This document shows positions 28,748 to 43,700 of a stretch of 64,000 bases of DNA, piece after piece (the stretch's first letter is position 1; the number at the start of each line of letters is the position of its first letter). The translations under genes and the position numbers were made by a program. Under the pieces are notes generated by a model. It did not search any database. It worked only from the letters and a program-made list of their open reading frames with translations, and was not told the DNA's origin. The stretch lies in assembly GCF_023159225.1 (NCBI RefSeq), contig NC_063162.1, positions 89,799,880-89,863,879 on the forward strand, in the 5' to 3' direction. The stretch comes from Perognathus longimembris pacificus. Its lineage: Eukaryota > Chordata > Mammalia > Rodentia > Heteromyidae.

Positions 28748-31700
28748 CATTAAATCTCACTTTGAGTTAGAAATGTATATGGAAATGGGGGAAAAAAACC
28801 CTGAAAGCTAAAATTGAGTCCACTACAATTTACAACATTTTTCTTTGTGCAAACTATTCAGGAACAATTTGAACAGTACCTCCCCTTCCTCTATATCTGA
28901 CGATAAGGACTAGCATGTTCCCTGTGATTTGGCAAAGTGTCATCCTCCTTTTTCAATTTGGACCAGCTACTGACATTTTCTTCTTTGAGCTTTTAATGTT
29001 AAATTTTTCTTTGAAAATTTCCTCAAGGTAGAGCTTCAACACCCCCCTACTCCATGTATTCTGGGACATCTTCGTCCTTTATGGCACATCCCTTCTCTCA
29101 TCTCTGTGTGTGGGCTTTTCAGGTTACCGCAGCTAACCCCAGCTGAGCTCTCTGATATAGGTGATGGTGGCCCAGTTAGTGACTTTGGTTTGTGCTTTTC
29201 ACCCAGTAAGAAGTGTTTCCCAAAAAAGTATTAAGAAAGGATGCCTCCGTGTGCAAGAGCTTGAAAAGCTGTTGCTAATGGTGCATTGACCACAGTAAGC
29301 ACATGGAAACCCAAATGAGGAAGCAGGCTCTACCAGCTGATGGAAACTGCATGATAAAAGGACATGGAAGCAGGAGATGAAGGATTTACGGCCAGTTTGT
29401 CAATATTAAATGTCAAGAACTTGGCTTGATTCCTAATACAGTTTATTTTACTGGTCACTCAAAAGGCCAGAGACAGTGCCAATTATTTACACATTTTGGC
29501 ACATTAACCTTTTAGAATGGTACTTAAAATATGATGAGAAGACTTAATCTCATATGATTTCATAACTCTGCTCGTTCTACAACATCTGCTTTCTACAGAG
29601 TATCGAAGGGTATAAATAACCTTTTAGGCTGACAGGTGATTTTTTTTTTTCTTATAGAACATTAAAGTCCTTGTTCCACTGTCAATTCATTTGCATTATT
29701 TCCAATGTGAAATCTGTTGAATGAAAGAACATAAAGATGACATGCTATGCCTTTGTGGACAATATTTAATTTGCTTCTATATTGTTGATCTTGACTAATT
29801 TGATGAATTTCCCCGCAGGGAGTTTTTTCCCCCAAATTCCCTATGTTTGAGCTTTCTTAATTTCTTAAATTTGTATACTTTTCATCATTTTGGAAAATGT
29901 ATGGCTATATGTTTGTAAATATTTTTTCTGTTCCCTCTTCACGCCATCCACATTAGGAAGCCGATGGGGCTGGGAATATGGCCTAGTGGCAAGAGTGCTT
30001 GCCTCCTACACATGAGGCCCTGGGTTCAATTCCCATGCACCACATATACAGAAAATGGCCAGAAGTGGCGCTGTGGCTCAGTGGCAGAGTGCTAGCCTTG
30101 TGCAAAAAAAAGCCAGGGACAGTGCTCAGGCCCTGAGTCCAAGGCCCAGTACTGGTGCAAAAAAAAAAAAAAAAATCCTTCCACTACATTAGGAAGCCAA
30201 ATTACATATGTGGAACTTTCCTATATTTTCCAGCTCTCTACTTGGCTTTTTCAACGTATGGAATAAAAATGTAATAGCTTAAAAATTCCTTGTCTGCCAT
30301 TTCTAAAATCTCAGTTCTGGTTCAGTTTTGATCAACTTATCTCTTCTCTTATGATTTAGATAGTCCTCTTTCTTCCCATGCCTAGCAATCCTTAGGAGAT
30401 GCCAGATATAACAAATTTTATCCTGCTCAATGGTGAAGAAGACATTCTCATTCCTATATTCTTAAGTTTTGTTATGAAATGAAGTTAAATTACTTGGAAG
30501 CTGTTTGATGTGTTTGAATTTTGATACTGAGATTTTCTAGACAGAATGAAAATATTTGGCAGGATTAAGCTGAGTATAATTATTCCCTACTCCAAACAAG
30601 ACCTTCTGAGTACTCTCCCCATAAATAATGAAGGTGTCCAGAACAGCTGGCAGACACAGGCAAATATATTTCTAGTCCTGTGAGAATACTGGCCCTTTAC
30701 CTCAGATCCTCTCATATACTTTCTCCTGAGGAATGTGGTTTCCTCCAAGATCTGTGCTAACCAAAAATTCTGTTAACTATTTAAAGGAGCCTCTCTGTAA
30801 GTTTTCAGAGATCTTTCTTCTTCATGTTCTGCTCTGCTAATTCCAGCCACCTCTACTCCAATTCCTCTTCACTTGTCATCATGGCCTGAAAACTCTCTCC
30901 AGGCAGCATGCCTGAGTTAGAGAAAACAACCTCAGAGCTCACTCTTATCTGTTCCTATTTGGCTATAAACCAGTTTCCTCCACTGATGGATGGCCAAGGT
31001 CTAGAAAACTGCTGTACTGTAAGTTTTGTCAAGGTTCTTGTTTCTCTCAGACAGGAGAATAAAATGTAGTGCTTGTGACTCCATCTCAGTCAGAAACAAA
31101 AATGTTCCTCTCTGTGTGGCTTTAATTTGCTTTTTACTGGTGAGCCATGTTTGTTTGTTTTTTTATACATTTTGTAGCCATCAGCGTATCTTCTTCTGTG
31201 AACTACCTGCCTAAATTTATTCTGCCAACTTTTATACTGCATTATCTGTCTTTATTTCCTAAGAACTCTTAAGATATATATTTTTATGTATCTATACATA
31301 TCTAGATATCTATATCTACACATAGTTCTCTAGATATACTTTTTTGTTTCTCACATTGCAAACATCATTTTGCATTAGGGTTCTGCTTTTTTAGTGTCTT
31401 GATAACCTAAATTAAAAAAAAAACTTTTTAACATAGTCATGTTAAAAATGAATATAGTATTTCTTTTACAGTTGGTATCTATGTATCCATTTTAAGAAAA
31501 ATTTGCTCTCTGAAAATGTCATGAAGATATCCCTCGTCCCATGGTTTACATCATGTAGTTGTTTTGCCTTTCACATTTAGAGCTGTATTCACCTGCAACT
31601 GATTTTTAGAAGTGGTTTGTAGTACATTCCTTCCCTCCCTCATTCCAGCAACTGTATATTCAATTGATCTTAAAATGATTTTTCATTGATTACATGAATA

Positions 31701-34700
31701 TTATCGTTTCTACTGAGGCTGTATTTGGTATTTTATGTTATGTTTCTCCTTTGTTCAAGTTCCACGAGAGTGAAGGAAGCTATTAGGGTCAGCTTGTGGG
31801 ACCCAGCCATCCCTATGCTTTATGAGGGGAAGAACAGCCCAGGCACAGGTCTCCTCCTGTTCCCATCATAGCTCTCGAAGTCTGACTTCCCTTCAGTGCT
31901 CTCCTCTGCATTTAAACACTTAAACATTTCATCAAGCTCTTCTTGTGCTTAGGAAGTGGGGCTGCCTTGGAGCTGAACAATGTATACCAAGTGATATCAG
32001 CCCATGGCCAGAAGGGCCTAGAAAGCTTTGCTTGCAGGATCTTACATTTATATTTATTTTTTGGATCTCATAACATTAAAGTGACCTTCTATTTAATTCC
32101 ACATTACAGTAGGCCTAATAATGTTGTAGAATTTATAAATTGGTTATAAGGAGAATTTCATTAATGAGCTGAAGAAAAATTCTTAACAGGGTCAATACAT
32201 GTACAAAATGAAAAAAATACATGTGTTGTAAAATTTGTCATGGCCACATAATAACCATTTTTTAGATAATAAAGGCTACTCTTCCTTGAATATATAATTT
32301 TTAAGTTTTAAAAACAGGTAGGCGTCTGTGCTCAGGGCCTTGTGCTTAGGCAGTATTTTACTACTTGAATCCAATCCCCAATCCTTTTTAGCTTCTAGTT
32401 ATTTTTCTATAGGATCTTGCTTTTTTACATTATTTTAGCAGTATAGAGAACTGAACTCAGGTTCTCACACTTGCTAAACAGGTGATTTGTCACTTAGGCT
32501 ATTTCTCCAGACCCTTTTCCTTGGTTATTTTTATTTATTTTTATTTTTTGGCCAGTCCTGGGGCTTGGACTCAGGGCCTGAGCACTGTCCCTGGCTTCGT
32601 TTTTGCTCAAGGCTAGCACTCTGCCACTTGAGCCACAGTGCCACTTCTGGCCATTTTCTGAATATGTGGTGCTGGGGAATCAAACCCAGGGCCTCATGTA
32701 TATGAGGCAGGCACTCTTGCCACTAGGCCATATCCCCAGCCCTTCCTTGGTTATTTTTGTGTTTATTTATTTCTGTGCTGGTGCCAGGATTTGAATACAT
32801 GTCTTTCAGTCATACTTGGCTTTCTTGCTCTTAGCTAATGTTGTACCACTTAAGTTATATCTCCAGTCTGATATTTTTGCTGATGAGAGGCAGAGTTTCA
32901 GATTTTCTTCCTAGCCTTGCTTCAAACTTCAATCCTCAAATCTCAATCTTCTGAGTTGCTAGGATGACAGTGGTGAGCCACCAGTATCCAGTGTCTTAGT
33001 CATTTTCAGTGAAAGGTTTTGCTTTATTAAAGCTCAAGCTAGCCTAAGCTGTGATCCTACTTGTGTATCCCTGTGTCACTGGACAGGCATATGCCAGGCA
33101 TGTCTACCTACTGTTTGAGATGGAGTTTTCCAAACTTTTATGCCTAGTCTGGTCTCGAACTATGATCCACCAATCTCCACCTTTCAAATGGCTAGGTTAT
33201 AGACATGAGATGCTGTGCTGGCTACAATCTTAGTTAACCAGCAAGAAACCAGAAGTGACCTGCAGTTCAAGCGACAGAGTAGCAGCCTTGGGCATAAAAG
33301 CCAAATAAGAGCACAAGGCTATGAATTCAAGTCCTGGCTGGCACCAAACAAAACAAAACAACCCAACAACAAAAACTATTGAAATGCCCATGCCCCAGTG
33401 GCTACATTTCAAGTGTTCACTGAGCATGTGTGTCCATGGCTATCCCAAGAGAGCACAAACATAGCCGATCACATGAAAGTAAGGGAAGTCTCTCCTTCTC
33501 TAGCGTGGCCCATGATGGAGAAGCTTTTCATAAGCTAAACATGATGGGGAAGCTAAGCATCTCATAATGGGAGAGAAAACCACCAAACCCTCTTACAGAC
33601 ATTTCACATTAGGACTTTTTCATTAGGATTTAGTAGCTAAAAATACCTTGACTACCCAAAGCTTGTAGCTATGTTAAGATGACAGGTTACCACAGGAAAA
33701 GGACATGAGGGTAAACTGAGGGCATGCCAAATGACTTGAACCGCTAGACTAGTTGAAAAACACAGTGGATATCACATGCATGTGTGCACACTTGTTCACG
33801 CTGATGCTGGGACTTAAATTTAGGTCCCCATATTCTCAGCTTTCTTTGTTCATAGCTTGCACTCTGCCATTTGAACCATGCCTCCAGCCAGGCTTTTTGC
33901 TGGTTAACTGGAGATGCAGTCTCAAACTTTTATGCCCTGGCTGGCTTCCAATTGCAGTCCTTCAGGTTTCAGTCCCCTGAGTCCGATAGGCAAGAACCAC
34001 AGGCACCCAGCTCACAATAGTGTGCGTGTGTGTGTGTGTGTGTGTAAACAAAATGTAGTACCTACACCCAGTGAAGCACTACTCACTATTTACAAAGGAA
34101 GGAAATAGTATCATATGTGACAAAGATGAATACAACAGATATTTTAAGGGGTGAGAATAAAAGAATATTAATACTAAACCATGTAAGAACCTATGCCAGT
34201 TGCACTATGACTTTCAAATCGGTGGACTCTGCTAGTACTTCTTAGGTTTTATTCTTATAAAAACTATCAGAAAGTTTTACCACTGAAGTTAAACCCACCA
34301 TCCTTCAGATAAATCCCAGTTTTGGAGAAGTCAGACTAGATATAAAAATATGATGAAAAAACTTAACTCTATCCCAGCCTGGTGGTAGCTAATAATCACA
34401 AAAGGTCCTTCAGACACTGTGGATCACACCACGTGACACCCTAAGCCAGCATCTTAAGCTAGGAACTTGGTTCTCCCAGAATAGAGGTGGGAGTGCAATC
34501 AGACCTCCCTGGCTGACAGGCTCAGGCTGTTCAAATTCCACAATTAACTGCAGAAACTCTTCCTTGAAGCCACATTGTTAAGTGGAATGTTAGTAAGGAG
34601 AAGGTGGGGTAGGGGGAATGAGAGATTCAGGTTACTCATAGGATGTCAAGATGAGTTATCTGCCCACAAAGGGAGGCTGCCTTTTCTGGGGAAACAGTAT

Positions 34701-37700
34701 TGTTATTCCATATGCCAGCAATTGCCATGCTATCTTGGTCACACTGCGCAGAGCACATTCAGGAATGTCAGCACACAGGGCATGGATGGAACTGGCTCGG
34801 TCTGGTGGTCCGAAACTGACTCTAAAATTACAAAATAAGAGGGGAGAGCAAGGCCAGGCTTTCCTACAATGCAGCAAAATGCATTAACCAGGCCACAATC
34901 TCAGACCAAGAATTTCCAATGCACAGGGTATCTGCAGATTCATCAGCAGGGACAAAGCTGACCATAGAGGAGACACAAATTGTCCTTATTGCTTTCTCCA
35001 GTCCTGCTTCAAATCACTCTTGGATTGCTATATACACCATATAGCCTGTTGAGCCATTTAAATAATGACACACCCATTAACTATATAATGATAGTACCTT
35101 ATGTGAATTTGAATTACTCATAGTTTAAGTAGCATATCAAAAAATCTCTCAATGGAATCACATCTTAAGTACAATTTGAAGTAACACAAATCTTCTCAGA
35201 ACTTCAAACTCTTACCAGAAATCTAATCGCTTCTAAACTGGCAGATCAGGAAGCTTTTACATTGTATTTACCCTAAAGCCAAGTGTCTTGGCCCCATTAG
35301 CTAGCTGGTGAGCAGAAATATCCCCCTCCTTCTATTTGTATGGTATAGACAGCCTGTTTCTGGCATTTACCAGGTCCACTCTAAGTAATGCTGGAGATCA
35401 CCATGCTCTGTGATTTAGTTTAGTTCCACAATGACTTAAAACAGTCGCACACATACTATATACCTAGTCATTCACGGAGGCGGGATCCTGGTTCTGGCAC
35501 TAAGGAACACATTTGGAATTCAAGATTTAATAGAGGACAGCAGGGCTCTGAATGACACAGGTGTGTGATTATTGCATGCTAAGCAAACTATGGAAGTTGT
35601 GATGTGCCAACAAAAAGAATTAAAGGGACCAATGTTACATCATCAGAGTCTGAAAACAACAGTGTGTGGCAAGGAGGTGCACACTGGAACCAACATGTCT
35701 GACTGAACGAGGCATGAGCATTGTCTCCTTGTTTGAAAGGAAGGTGAAGACATCCAGCAATAACAAAATGACAAGTGATATATTTCCCTGACATCACCCT
35801 AGGACTTAAAGGAAGGACAAAGAGACATGAGGAAATGTGACATCATGAAGAGAGTGACATGGTTAGGACAGCGTGGTCCCTCCAGGGTTCAGTGAAACAC
35901 AGATGAACATCCTACTCCTGTTCACCTGCTTATGCTGTGAACTGAAAGTGTCTGGGGTGGGGGTGGGGGGAAAATGTGTTATGATGTCCCGAATGACTAT
36001 TTTCTAAGCACCTAATTATGTGTTCCATAAATATGTGGGGAATGGATAGGATGGGCTCTTCTCAACCTAAACAAAGAGAATTTATTTGCAAGTTGATCCA
36101 GACATAAGCATGAATGTGTAAAATAGCACCTCTTTGGAAACCCACCACAAGTTGTCAAAGCTGACCAATTCTTATTTACTAGCAGCAAGATTTCACTTGT
36201 ATCATAAGCAACAAGAATGTCTATTCAATTGAATTTAGACTAAGTTAAATGATAAACCAGAAAGAATCAAGTAAACATATATCCAAAAATTTTTAAAAAG
36301 CATAATGCAAGAAGCCACAGTGTGATGAGAAACAGATACTTAAAAAAAAAAAAAAAAAAAAAGAGGACTTCCGGGAAGAAGATGGAGGAGCAGCAGAGCC
36401 CTCGTGAAGCTCCCTCCAACATCAGTTTCCCCACTCTAGAGACACTTTTACTTCTAGAAAGACAGCCCAAGTGCTCCTTGGCGCAGGATGGAACTTCCTT
36501 AACAAAGACCCAGAAAGGCTACAAATCAAAGAAAGGATGGACAAATAGGACTGCATCAAACTGCAGAGCTTCTGCAGGGCAAAAGGACATAGCTCGCAAG
36601 ATAAACAGAAAGCCCACAGATTGGGAAAAGATCTTTACCAGCCATACAACAGACAAAGGCCTCATATCTAAAATATATGCAGAACTAAAAAAATTACCTT
36701 CCTCCAAAACAAAACTGCAAAGAACCAATAGCCCCCATTCATCAAGTGGGCTAAAGACTTAAAAAGAGACTTCTCTGATGAGGAAATGAGAATGGCCAAG
36801 AGACATATGAAAAAATGCTCTACATCACTGGCCATAAAAGAAATGCAAACCAAAACAACATTGAGATTCCATCTCACCCCAGTAAGAATGTCCTATATCA
36901 AGAAAACTAACAATAACAATTGTTGGAGGGGATGTGGCCAAAAGGGAACCCTACTTCATTGTTGGTGGGAATGTAAACTGGTTCAGCCACTCTGGCAAGC
37001 AGTATGGAGATTCCTCAGAAGGCTAAATATAGAACTCCCCTATGACCCAGCAACTCCACTTTTGGGTATCTATCCAAAAAATCACAAACAAAATCACAGT
37101 AAAGGGCTGGGGATATTGCCTAGTGGCAAGAGTGCTTGCCTCGTATACATGAGGCCCTGGGTTCGATTCCCCAGCACCACATATACAGAAAATGGCCAGA
37201 AGTGGCACTGTGGCTCAAGTGGCAGAGTGCTAGCCTTGAGCAAGAACAAGCCAGGGACAGTGCTCAGGCCCTGAGTCCAAGCCCCGGACTGGCCAAAAAA
37301 AAAGAAAAAAAAATCACAGTAAAGCCACTAGCACAACAATGTTCATCGCAGCGCAATTTGCCATAGCGAGAATCTGGAACCAACCCAGATGCCCCTCAGT
37401 AGATGAATGGATCAGGAAAATGTGGTACATATACACAATGGAATTTTATGCCTCTATCAGAAAGAATGACATTGCCCCATTTGTAAGGAAATGGAAGGAC
37501 TTGGAAAAAATTATACTAAGTGAAATGAGCCAGACCCAAAGAAACATGGACTCTATGGTCTCCCTTATTGGGAATAATTAGCACAGGTTTAGGCAAGTCA
37601 CAGCAGAGGATCACAAGAGCCCAATAGCTATACCCTTACGATTACATAAGATGATGCTAAGTGAAATGAACTCCATGTTATGGAAATGATTGTTATATCA

Positions 37701-40700
37701 CAGTTGTAACTACTTTCAACATCCCATGTGTATCTGTAGCTTCTACTATTGATGATGTTCTTGTTTCACCTTCCTGTGGTTGTATCTACACTATCTCTGT
37801 AATCTTATCTGAGTATATTGGAAACCGTCTGTACTGGTATTAGAACTAGGAAATTGAAAGGGAATACCAAATTGAGAGACACAGGGTAAAAAAAGACAAA
37901 CAACTACAAAAGCAATACTTGCAAAACTGTTTGGTGTAAGTGAACTGAACATCTCATGGGGAGAAAGGGAAAGGGGGAATGAGGGACGAGGTAACAAACA
38001 GTACAAGAAATGTATCCAATGCCTAACATATGAAACTGTAACCTCTCTGTACATCAGTTTGATAATAAAAATTTGAAAAAAAAAAAAAAAAAAAGACAGC
38101 ACAAGTAAGTTACAATAGTATAGGGATTCTGGCCAGGAAGGAAAAATCGAATTTGCAGGCCTGAAAACACAGATGTGAGCTCCTGGTGGCAACCCGCTGG
38201 CACACCACTGCCAGCGACAGCAGAGCTCCCCACGCTCCATGCACCTAAAGTACGCGGCAACCAGAAAGAAATCCTCCAGACGGCTACAGACACACGCAAA
38301 TCACAGGCTGAGCACAGACAGGCCAAAATCGCAGAGAAAGTGTAAGTACCCCACGAAAGACATTCTCACTAGCGCCCACAGAACAGCTACTGGAACGTAG
38401 CCCTTCCCCCACCGCCAGAGCAAAGCGCCATCTTTGACACTGGCATAGGGTCAGACCAGACTGGAACTAAAGCCGGCCTGGGGAAAGCGAGGACAAAGGA
38501 GCCATCTTTGAAAAGGGCAAGAGGGATCAATCAGTGAGAGCCAGCTCCGCCCAGGAGAACGCCTCCTGCCCAGGTGGGAGGCTTCTCCCTGGAGCCCGGG
38601 CTCACACACTCAGGTGAACTCAGCCAGAGGTGTTCCGCCCTGCCTGCCAGAATTTCTAAATTAAAACTGAAAGTGGCAAGCAGCTACCAGCGGCACGTAA
38701 CAACCAGACGGGAGAACAAACAGCTCCTGAGACAGATAAACGGTCCCGCCACAGAAGAAGCCCGATTCCCAGCCCAAAACGGAGCTGAATTCCATAGCCA
38801 GCTCCGCATAGGAGGCAGCCCCGCACAGGAGGGAGGAACCTCCCCCAGACAAGCTACTCTCAGCTGGGTAAACCAGGCCAGAGGCACCCCACCTTGCTGA
38901 GTCCACAGCCTATTAAAAGCCAGGCATTAAAGGCAGTGGCCCCACAGCAGACGGGAGGAGCCACGGTTCCCAAGACTGTTCACGTCCCCATCTACAGTGG
39001 ATGCCCAAGGCCTACCTGCAAGCTGTATGAATCACAGGGCCCCAGGATTTCACTAACAGGGGAGGAGAGTCAGAGCAGATCCACCCCCTTGCAAACTGAA
39101 AGCAATTCAAGCCAGCCAAGAAGCAAAATAGACTGCAGACCATCGCAAGGAAACCAGAGACTGTAGAAAGCCCACCCAAACAAGGAAGACTCCATTTTTT
39201 TTTCTTTTCAAAACTTTTTTTTGGCCAGTCCTGGGCCTTGGACTCAGGGCCTGAGCACTGTCCCTGGCTTCTTCCCGCTCAAGGCTAGCACTCTGCCACT
39301 TGAGCCACAGCGCCGCTTCTGGCCATTTTCTGTATATGTGGTGCTGGGGAATCGAACCTAGGGCCTCGTGTATCCGAGGCAGGCACTCTTGCCACTAGGC
39401 TATATCCCCAGCCCTCAAAACTTTTTTTAAGCGTTGGTTTTTTCATTTCTGAAACATCATTGGTTTTTTGGTTTTCCATTTTTACCTGTTTGTTTTATCA
39501 AGTTTTTTTTTTTTTGGGTGTTCATTTTTCTGTTTGTTTTTTTTAAAATAACTTTTCTCTGTTTTGTGCATTTGTCTTCCAGTATTTTTTCTTTATTTCT
39601 CTCTTCACATTCTTTTTCTTTAAAAATTTACTTCCCAATGAATAATACCTCCACTCTTTTCTGCTAAGACTCCATTGTCTATCATTTTAACATTGTTCTT
39701 TCTACTGATTCTACTCTTCTCCACATTTCCATGTCACTGAAACTAAACCAAATCATCACCCCCCCCCCATACACTTTATTCTCTTTACTACCTCTAACTT
39801 GCCCTCCTGACTTACTTCCAGGAACTCCAGATTCCATTGACTCCTGGTTATTGGATAGAGGGTATCCCTGCTCAATCAGAGTGAATCAAAGAGGTTTGAA
39901 GACAAAGCCATCCAGTCCAAAAAGAACTTAACATAAGAACTGCACATAGGGTTCTAACAATCAATAAGTAACTACTGAATACAGGGCTCAGGATTGGTTG
40001 TTATATTAAAACTGCATTATTTAGGAACAACGAATCTAATTTTATATACAGGTATACAAGGTATCTGTATATACTTGTGAACTTCTACTAACATTTACAG
40101 AACAGTGCTTGGTAAGGTCTGCTTTGAGTCTTAAACAGTGCTCACAAGTGCTTGTAGATTGGTATTCCCAATTCAAATGGGCAGAAGAAACACAAGAAAG
40201 ATGGCAAACAATGGAGTCTCATCTCCCACTCAAAACAAGCAGGAAGCAGAGCAGTCAATCAAAGACATAGAAGAGAACCCTCAAAATGCACTACAAAGTC
40301 TAATGATAAAAATGATAAATGAAAAGTTTGAATCTCTTCAGTCAACTATTCTAGAGCGTGAGGAGGCAAAGCAAAAATTAATGGAGAATTTCATGGCCTC
40401 CACAAATAGAAAGATAATTGAACTTCAAGGGTCAAACGAAAAGATAGTTACCCAGCTAAAAGATTTGGGAGACAACACTCAAAACCAAATTAATGAAGTT
40501 AATGAAATAAAGAAGTCCATGCAAGACCTAAGAGATGATTATAGCAAGGACATGGAAATCATCAGGACAGTCCAGTGAGAAGGGAAAGAGATTTGAAATC
40601 AAGTAGCTAGCCTACAGTCCCAACTAACCAAAGCAGAGGATCGAATCTCAGGAGCTGAAGATTCCCTAGAATCTATGGTGAAAGATCAAAAAGCAATACA

Positions 40701-43700
40701 AAACCAATCCAATTGACAAAACAGATCATTCCAAGAGCTACATGACACAATGAGGAAGCCCAATTTAAGGATAATAGGTATTGAGGAAAATCTGGAGAAA
40801 GAAGTTAATGGAATAGGCAACCTATTTAACAGAATATTAGCCGAGAACTTCCCAAATATCCAGAAGGACAGGCCTATACAGATACAAGAAGCATTTAGAA
40901 CCCCAAACTGACCAGACCAGAATAGGACATCCCACCGACACATTGTGATCAAAACAGGATCAATAGAGTCCAAGGCAAGAATCCTTAAAGCTGTTAGGGA
41001 GAAGAAAACAATCACATATAAAGGAAAAGCAATCAGAATTACCCCAGACTTCTCAGCAGAGACTAAGAAAGCAAGAAGAGCCTGGAATGAGGTATACCAA
41101 ACCCTAAATAAAAATAACTACCAACCAAGAATACTGTACCCAAATAAACTCTCATTCATAGCCGAAGGTCAAATAAAAGTCTTCCACAGCAAGGAAAAAC
41201 TGAAACACATCTCCACCAACTGAAAATACATCTGAAATACATCTGAAAACTGAAATACATCTCCACCAAACCAGCTTTACAGAAAACCCTCAAAGATGTA
41301 CTATACAGGGAAAATAATCAAGATCCCAATACAGACAGAGAAATGAACACTAAACAGAAAACCAGAATATTAGATCAAGAAATGGGAAGACACAGCTTTT
41401 AACATGATAGATATAAGGAAAGAAACAAACGATCATCTCTCAATCCTAACTCTCAACATTAATGGACTTAATTCTCCAATCAAACGACATAGGCTCATAA
41501 GTTGGATCAAAAATCAAGATCCATCTTTCTGCTGCCTCCAAGAGACACATCTATCCAGCAAAAGTAAACATCTTCTAAAAGTGAAAGGCTGGAATCAAAT
41601 CTATCAAGCAAATGGCCCCCATAAGCAGGCTGGCGTTGCAATCCTAGTATCAGATAAAATTGACTTCAAATTAAAAAAGGTAAGAAGAGATGAAGAAGGT
41701 TACTACATTCTAATAAAGGGATCTCTCCTACAGGAGGATATAACCATCCTAAATATCTACACACCAAATACAGGAGCACCCAACTTCATCAAACAAACAC
41801 TACTGACTCTAAAAACACTAATAGACCCAAACACATTGATAGTTGGGGACTTTAACACTCCACTATCACCTTTGCACAGATCAACACGCCAAAAACTGAG
41901 CAAAGAAACCAGAGAACTATACAACTACATAGACCAACTAGACTTAACCGACATCTACAGAATATTCCATCCAGCAACAAGTGAATACACATTCTTTTCG
42001 GCAGCTCATGTAACATTCTCCAAAATAGATCACATCTTAGGGTACAAAGAAAATCTGTACAAATCAAAACCATTCCCTGCATTCTCTCAGACCACAATGG
42101 AATAAAATTAGAGCTCAACTCAAACAGCCACAGAAAACCCTACGATACATGGAGACTAAGCAACACACTGCTAAAGCATCAGTGGGTTATTGAAGAAATT
42201 AGAACAGAAATTCAAATGTTTATGGAATTCAACCAAGATGAGTACACAAAGTACCACCTCCTTTGAGACACAGCAAAGGCAGAACTCAGAGAGAAATGTA
42301 TATCTCTGAATGCCTATATCAACAAACTGGAAAAACAGCAACTCAACAACTTAAGGAAGCACCATAATCTCCTCAAAAGAGAACAACAAGCCAAACCCCA
42401 AGTCAATAGACAGAAGCAAATAATTAAAATCAAATCAGAATTAAATGAATTAGAGACAAAAAAAAAAACCATCGAAAGGACCAACAAAACAAAGAGTTGG
42501 TTCTTTGAAAAAAATTAACAAGATAGACAGACCCCTAGCAAACCTGACCAAAAAACGAAAGCAGCAAACCCAGATAAACAAGATCAGATATGAAACAGGT
42601 AACATCACCACAGAAACAACCAAAATTCAGAACACAATAAGGGACTATTTTGCAAATCTTTATGCCAACAAATTCAAGAATCTGGAAGAAATGGATGATA
42701 TCTTAGAAAAAATTGATACCCCCAAACTCAACCATGAAGATTTAAACCTTCTGAACAGACCTATATCCAGCATTGAAATAGAAACAGCAATAAGTGATCT
42801 CCCATCCAAGAAAAGCCCAGGTCCAGACGGATTCACAGAAGAATTCTACAAGGTCCTCAAAACAGATCTCACACCAATATTTCTCAAACTCTTCAATGAA
42901 ATTGAAAGAGAAAGTTCACTACCAGACACATTCTATGAAGCCAGTATAACCCTCATCCCAAAACCAGGCAAGGACTCATCACGGAAAGAGAACTATAGAC
43001 CGATTTCCCTAATGAACATAGATGCAAAAATTCTCAACAAAATTCTGGTCAATCAACTTCAACAAGTCATCAAAAAAATCATACACCACGATCAAACTGG
43101 GTTCATCCCAGGGATGCAAAGTTGGTTCAATATACGCAAGTCAATTAATGTAATCCACCACACCAAACGGAGCAAGGTAAAGAACCACATGGTTATATCT
43201 CTGGATGTGGAAAAGGCATTCGATAAAATCCAGCACCCATTTATGCTAAAAGCCCTGGAAAAACTGGGATTCCAGGGAACACTCCTGAATATAATAAAGG
43301 CAGTCTATGACAAATCAACAGCCAGCATAATTTTAAATGGTGAAAAACTAAAGCCATTCCCTTTAAAATCAGGAGCAAGACAGGGATGTCCGCTCTCTCC
43401 CCTTCTCTTCAACATAGTACTAGAATTCCTAGCCAGAGCAATTAGGCAAGGAGAAAATATAAAGGGGATCCAAATAAGAAAAGATGAAGTTAAGCTTTCT
43501 CTCTTCGCAGATGACATGATCCTATACCTAAAGAACCCCATTGACTACTCCCAAGCTACTAGAGCTGATCCAAAACTTTGGCAAAGTTGCAGGATATAAA
43601 ATAAACCTTCAAAAATCAATGGCATTTCTATATGCTAACGACCCGAATGCCGAGGCTGAAATCAGGAAAGCAACCCCTTTTGCAATAGCCTCAAAAAACA

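Noticed and set aside
36363..38106. The first LINE-1 block looked like an internally deleted or spliced LINE-1 (5' end joined directly to the ORF2 end).
   Set aside because: A 15 bp repeat (AAAGACAGCCCAAGT / AAAGACAGCACAAGT) brackets the ORF2-end segment, and the sequence after the second repeat continues as 5'UTR. A nested insertion explains this better than a deletion or splice.
38574..38900. A 108-codon open frame in the LINE-1 5'UTR and its antisense frames.
   Set aside because: GC-rich leader sequence; no known product, and overlapping frames on both strands are equally long.
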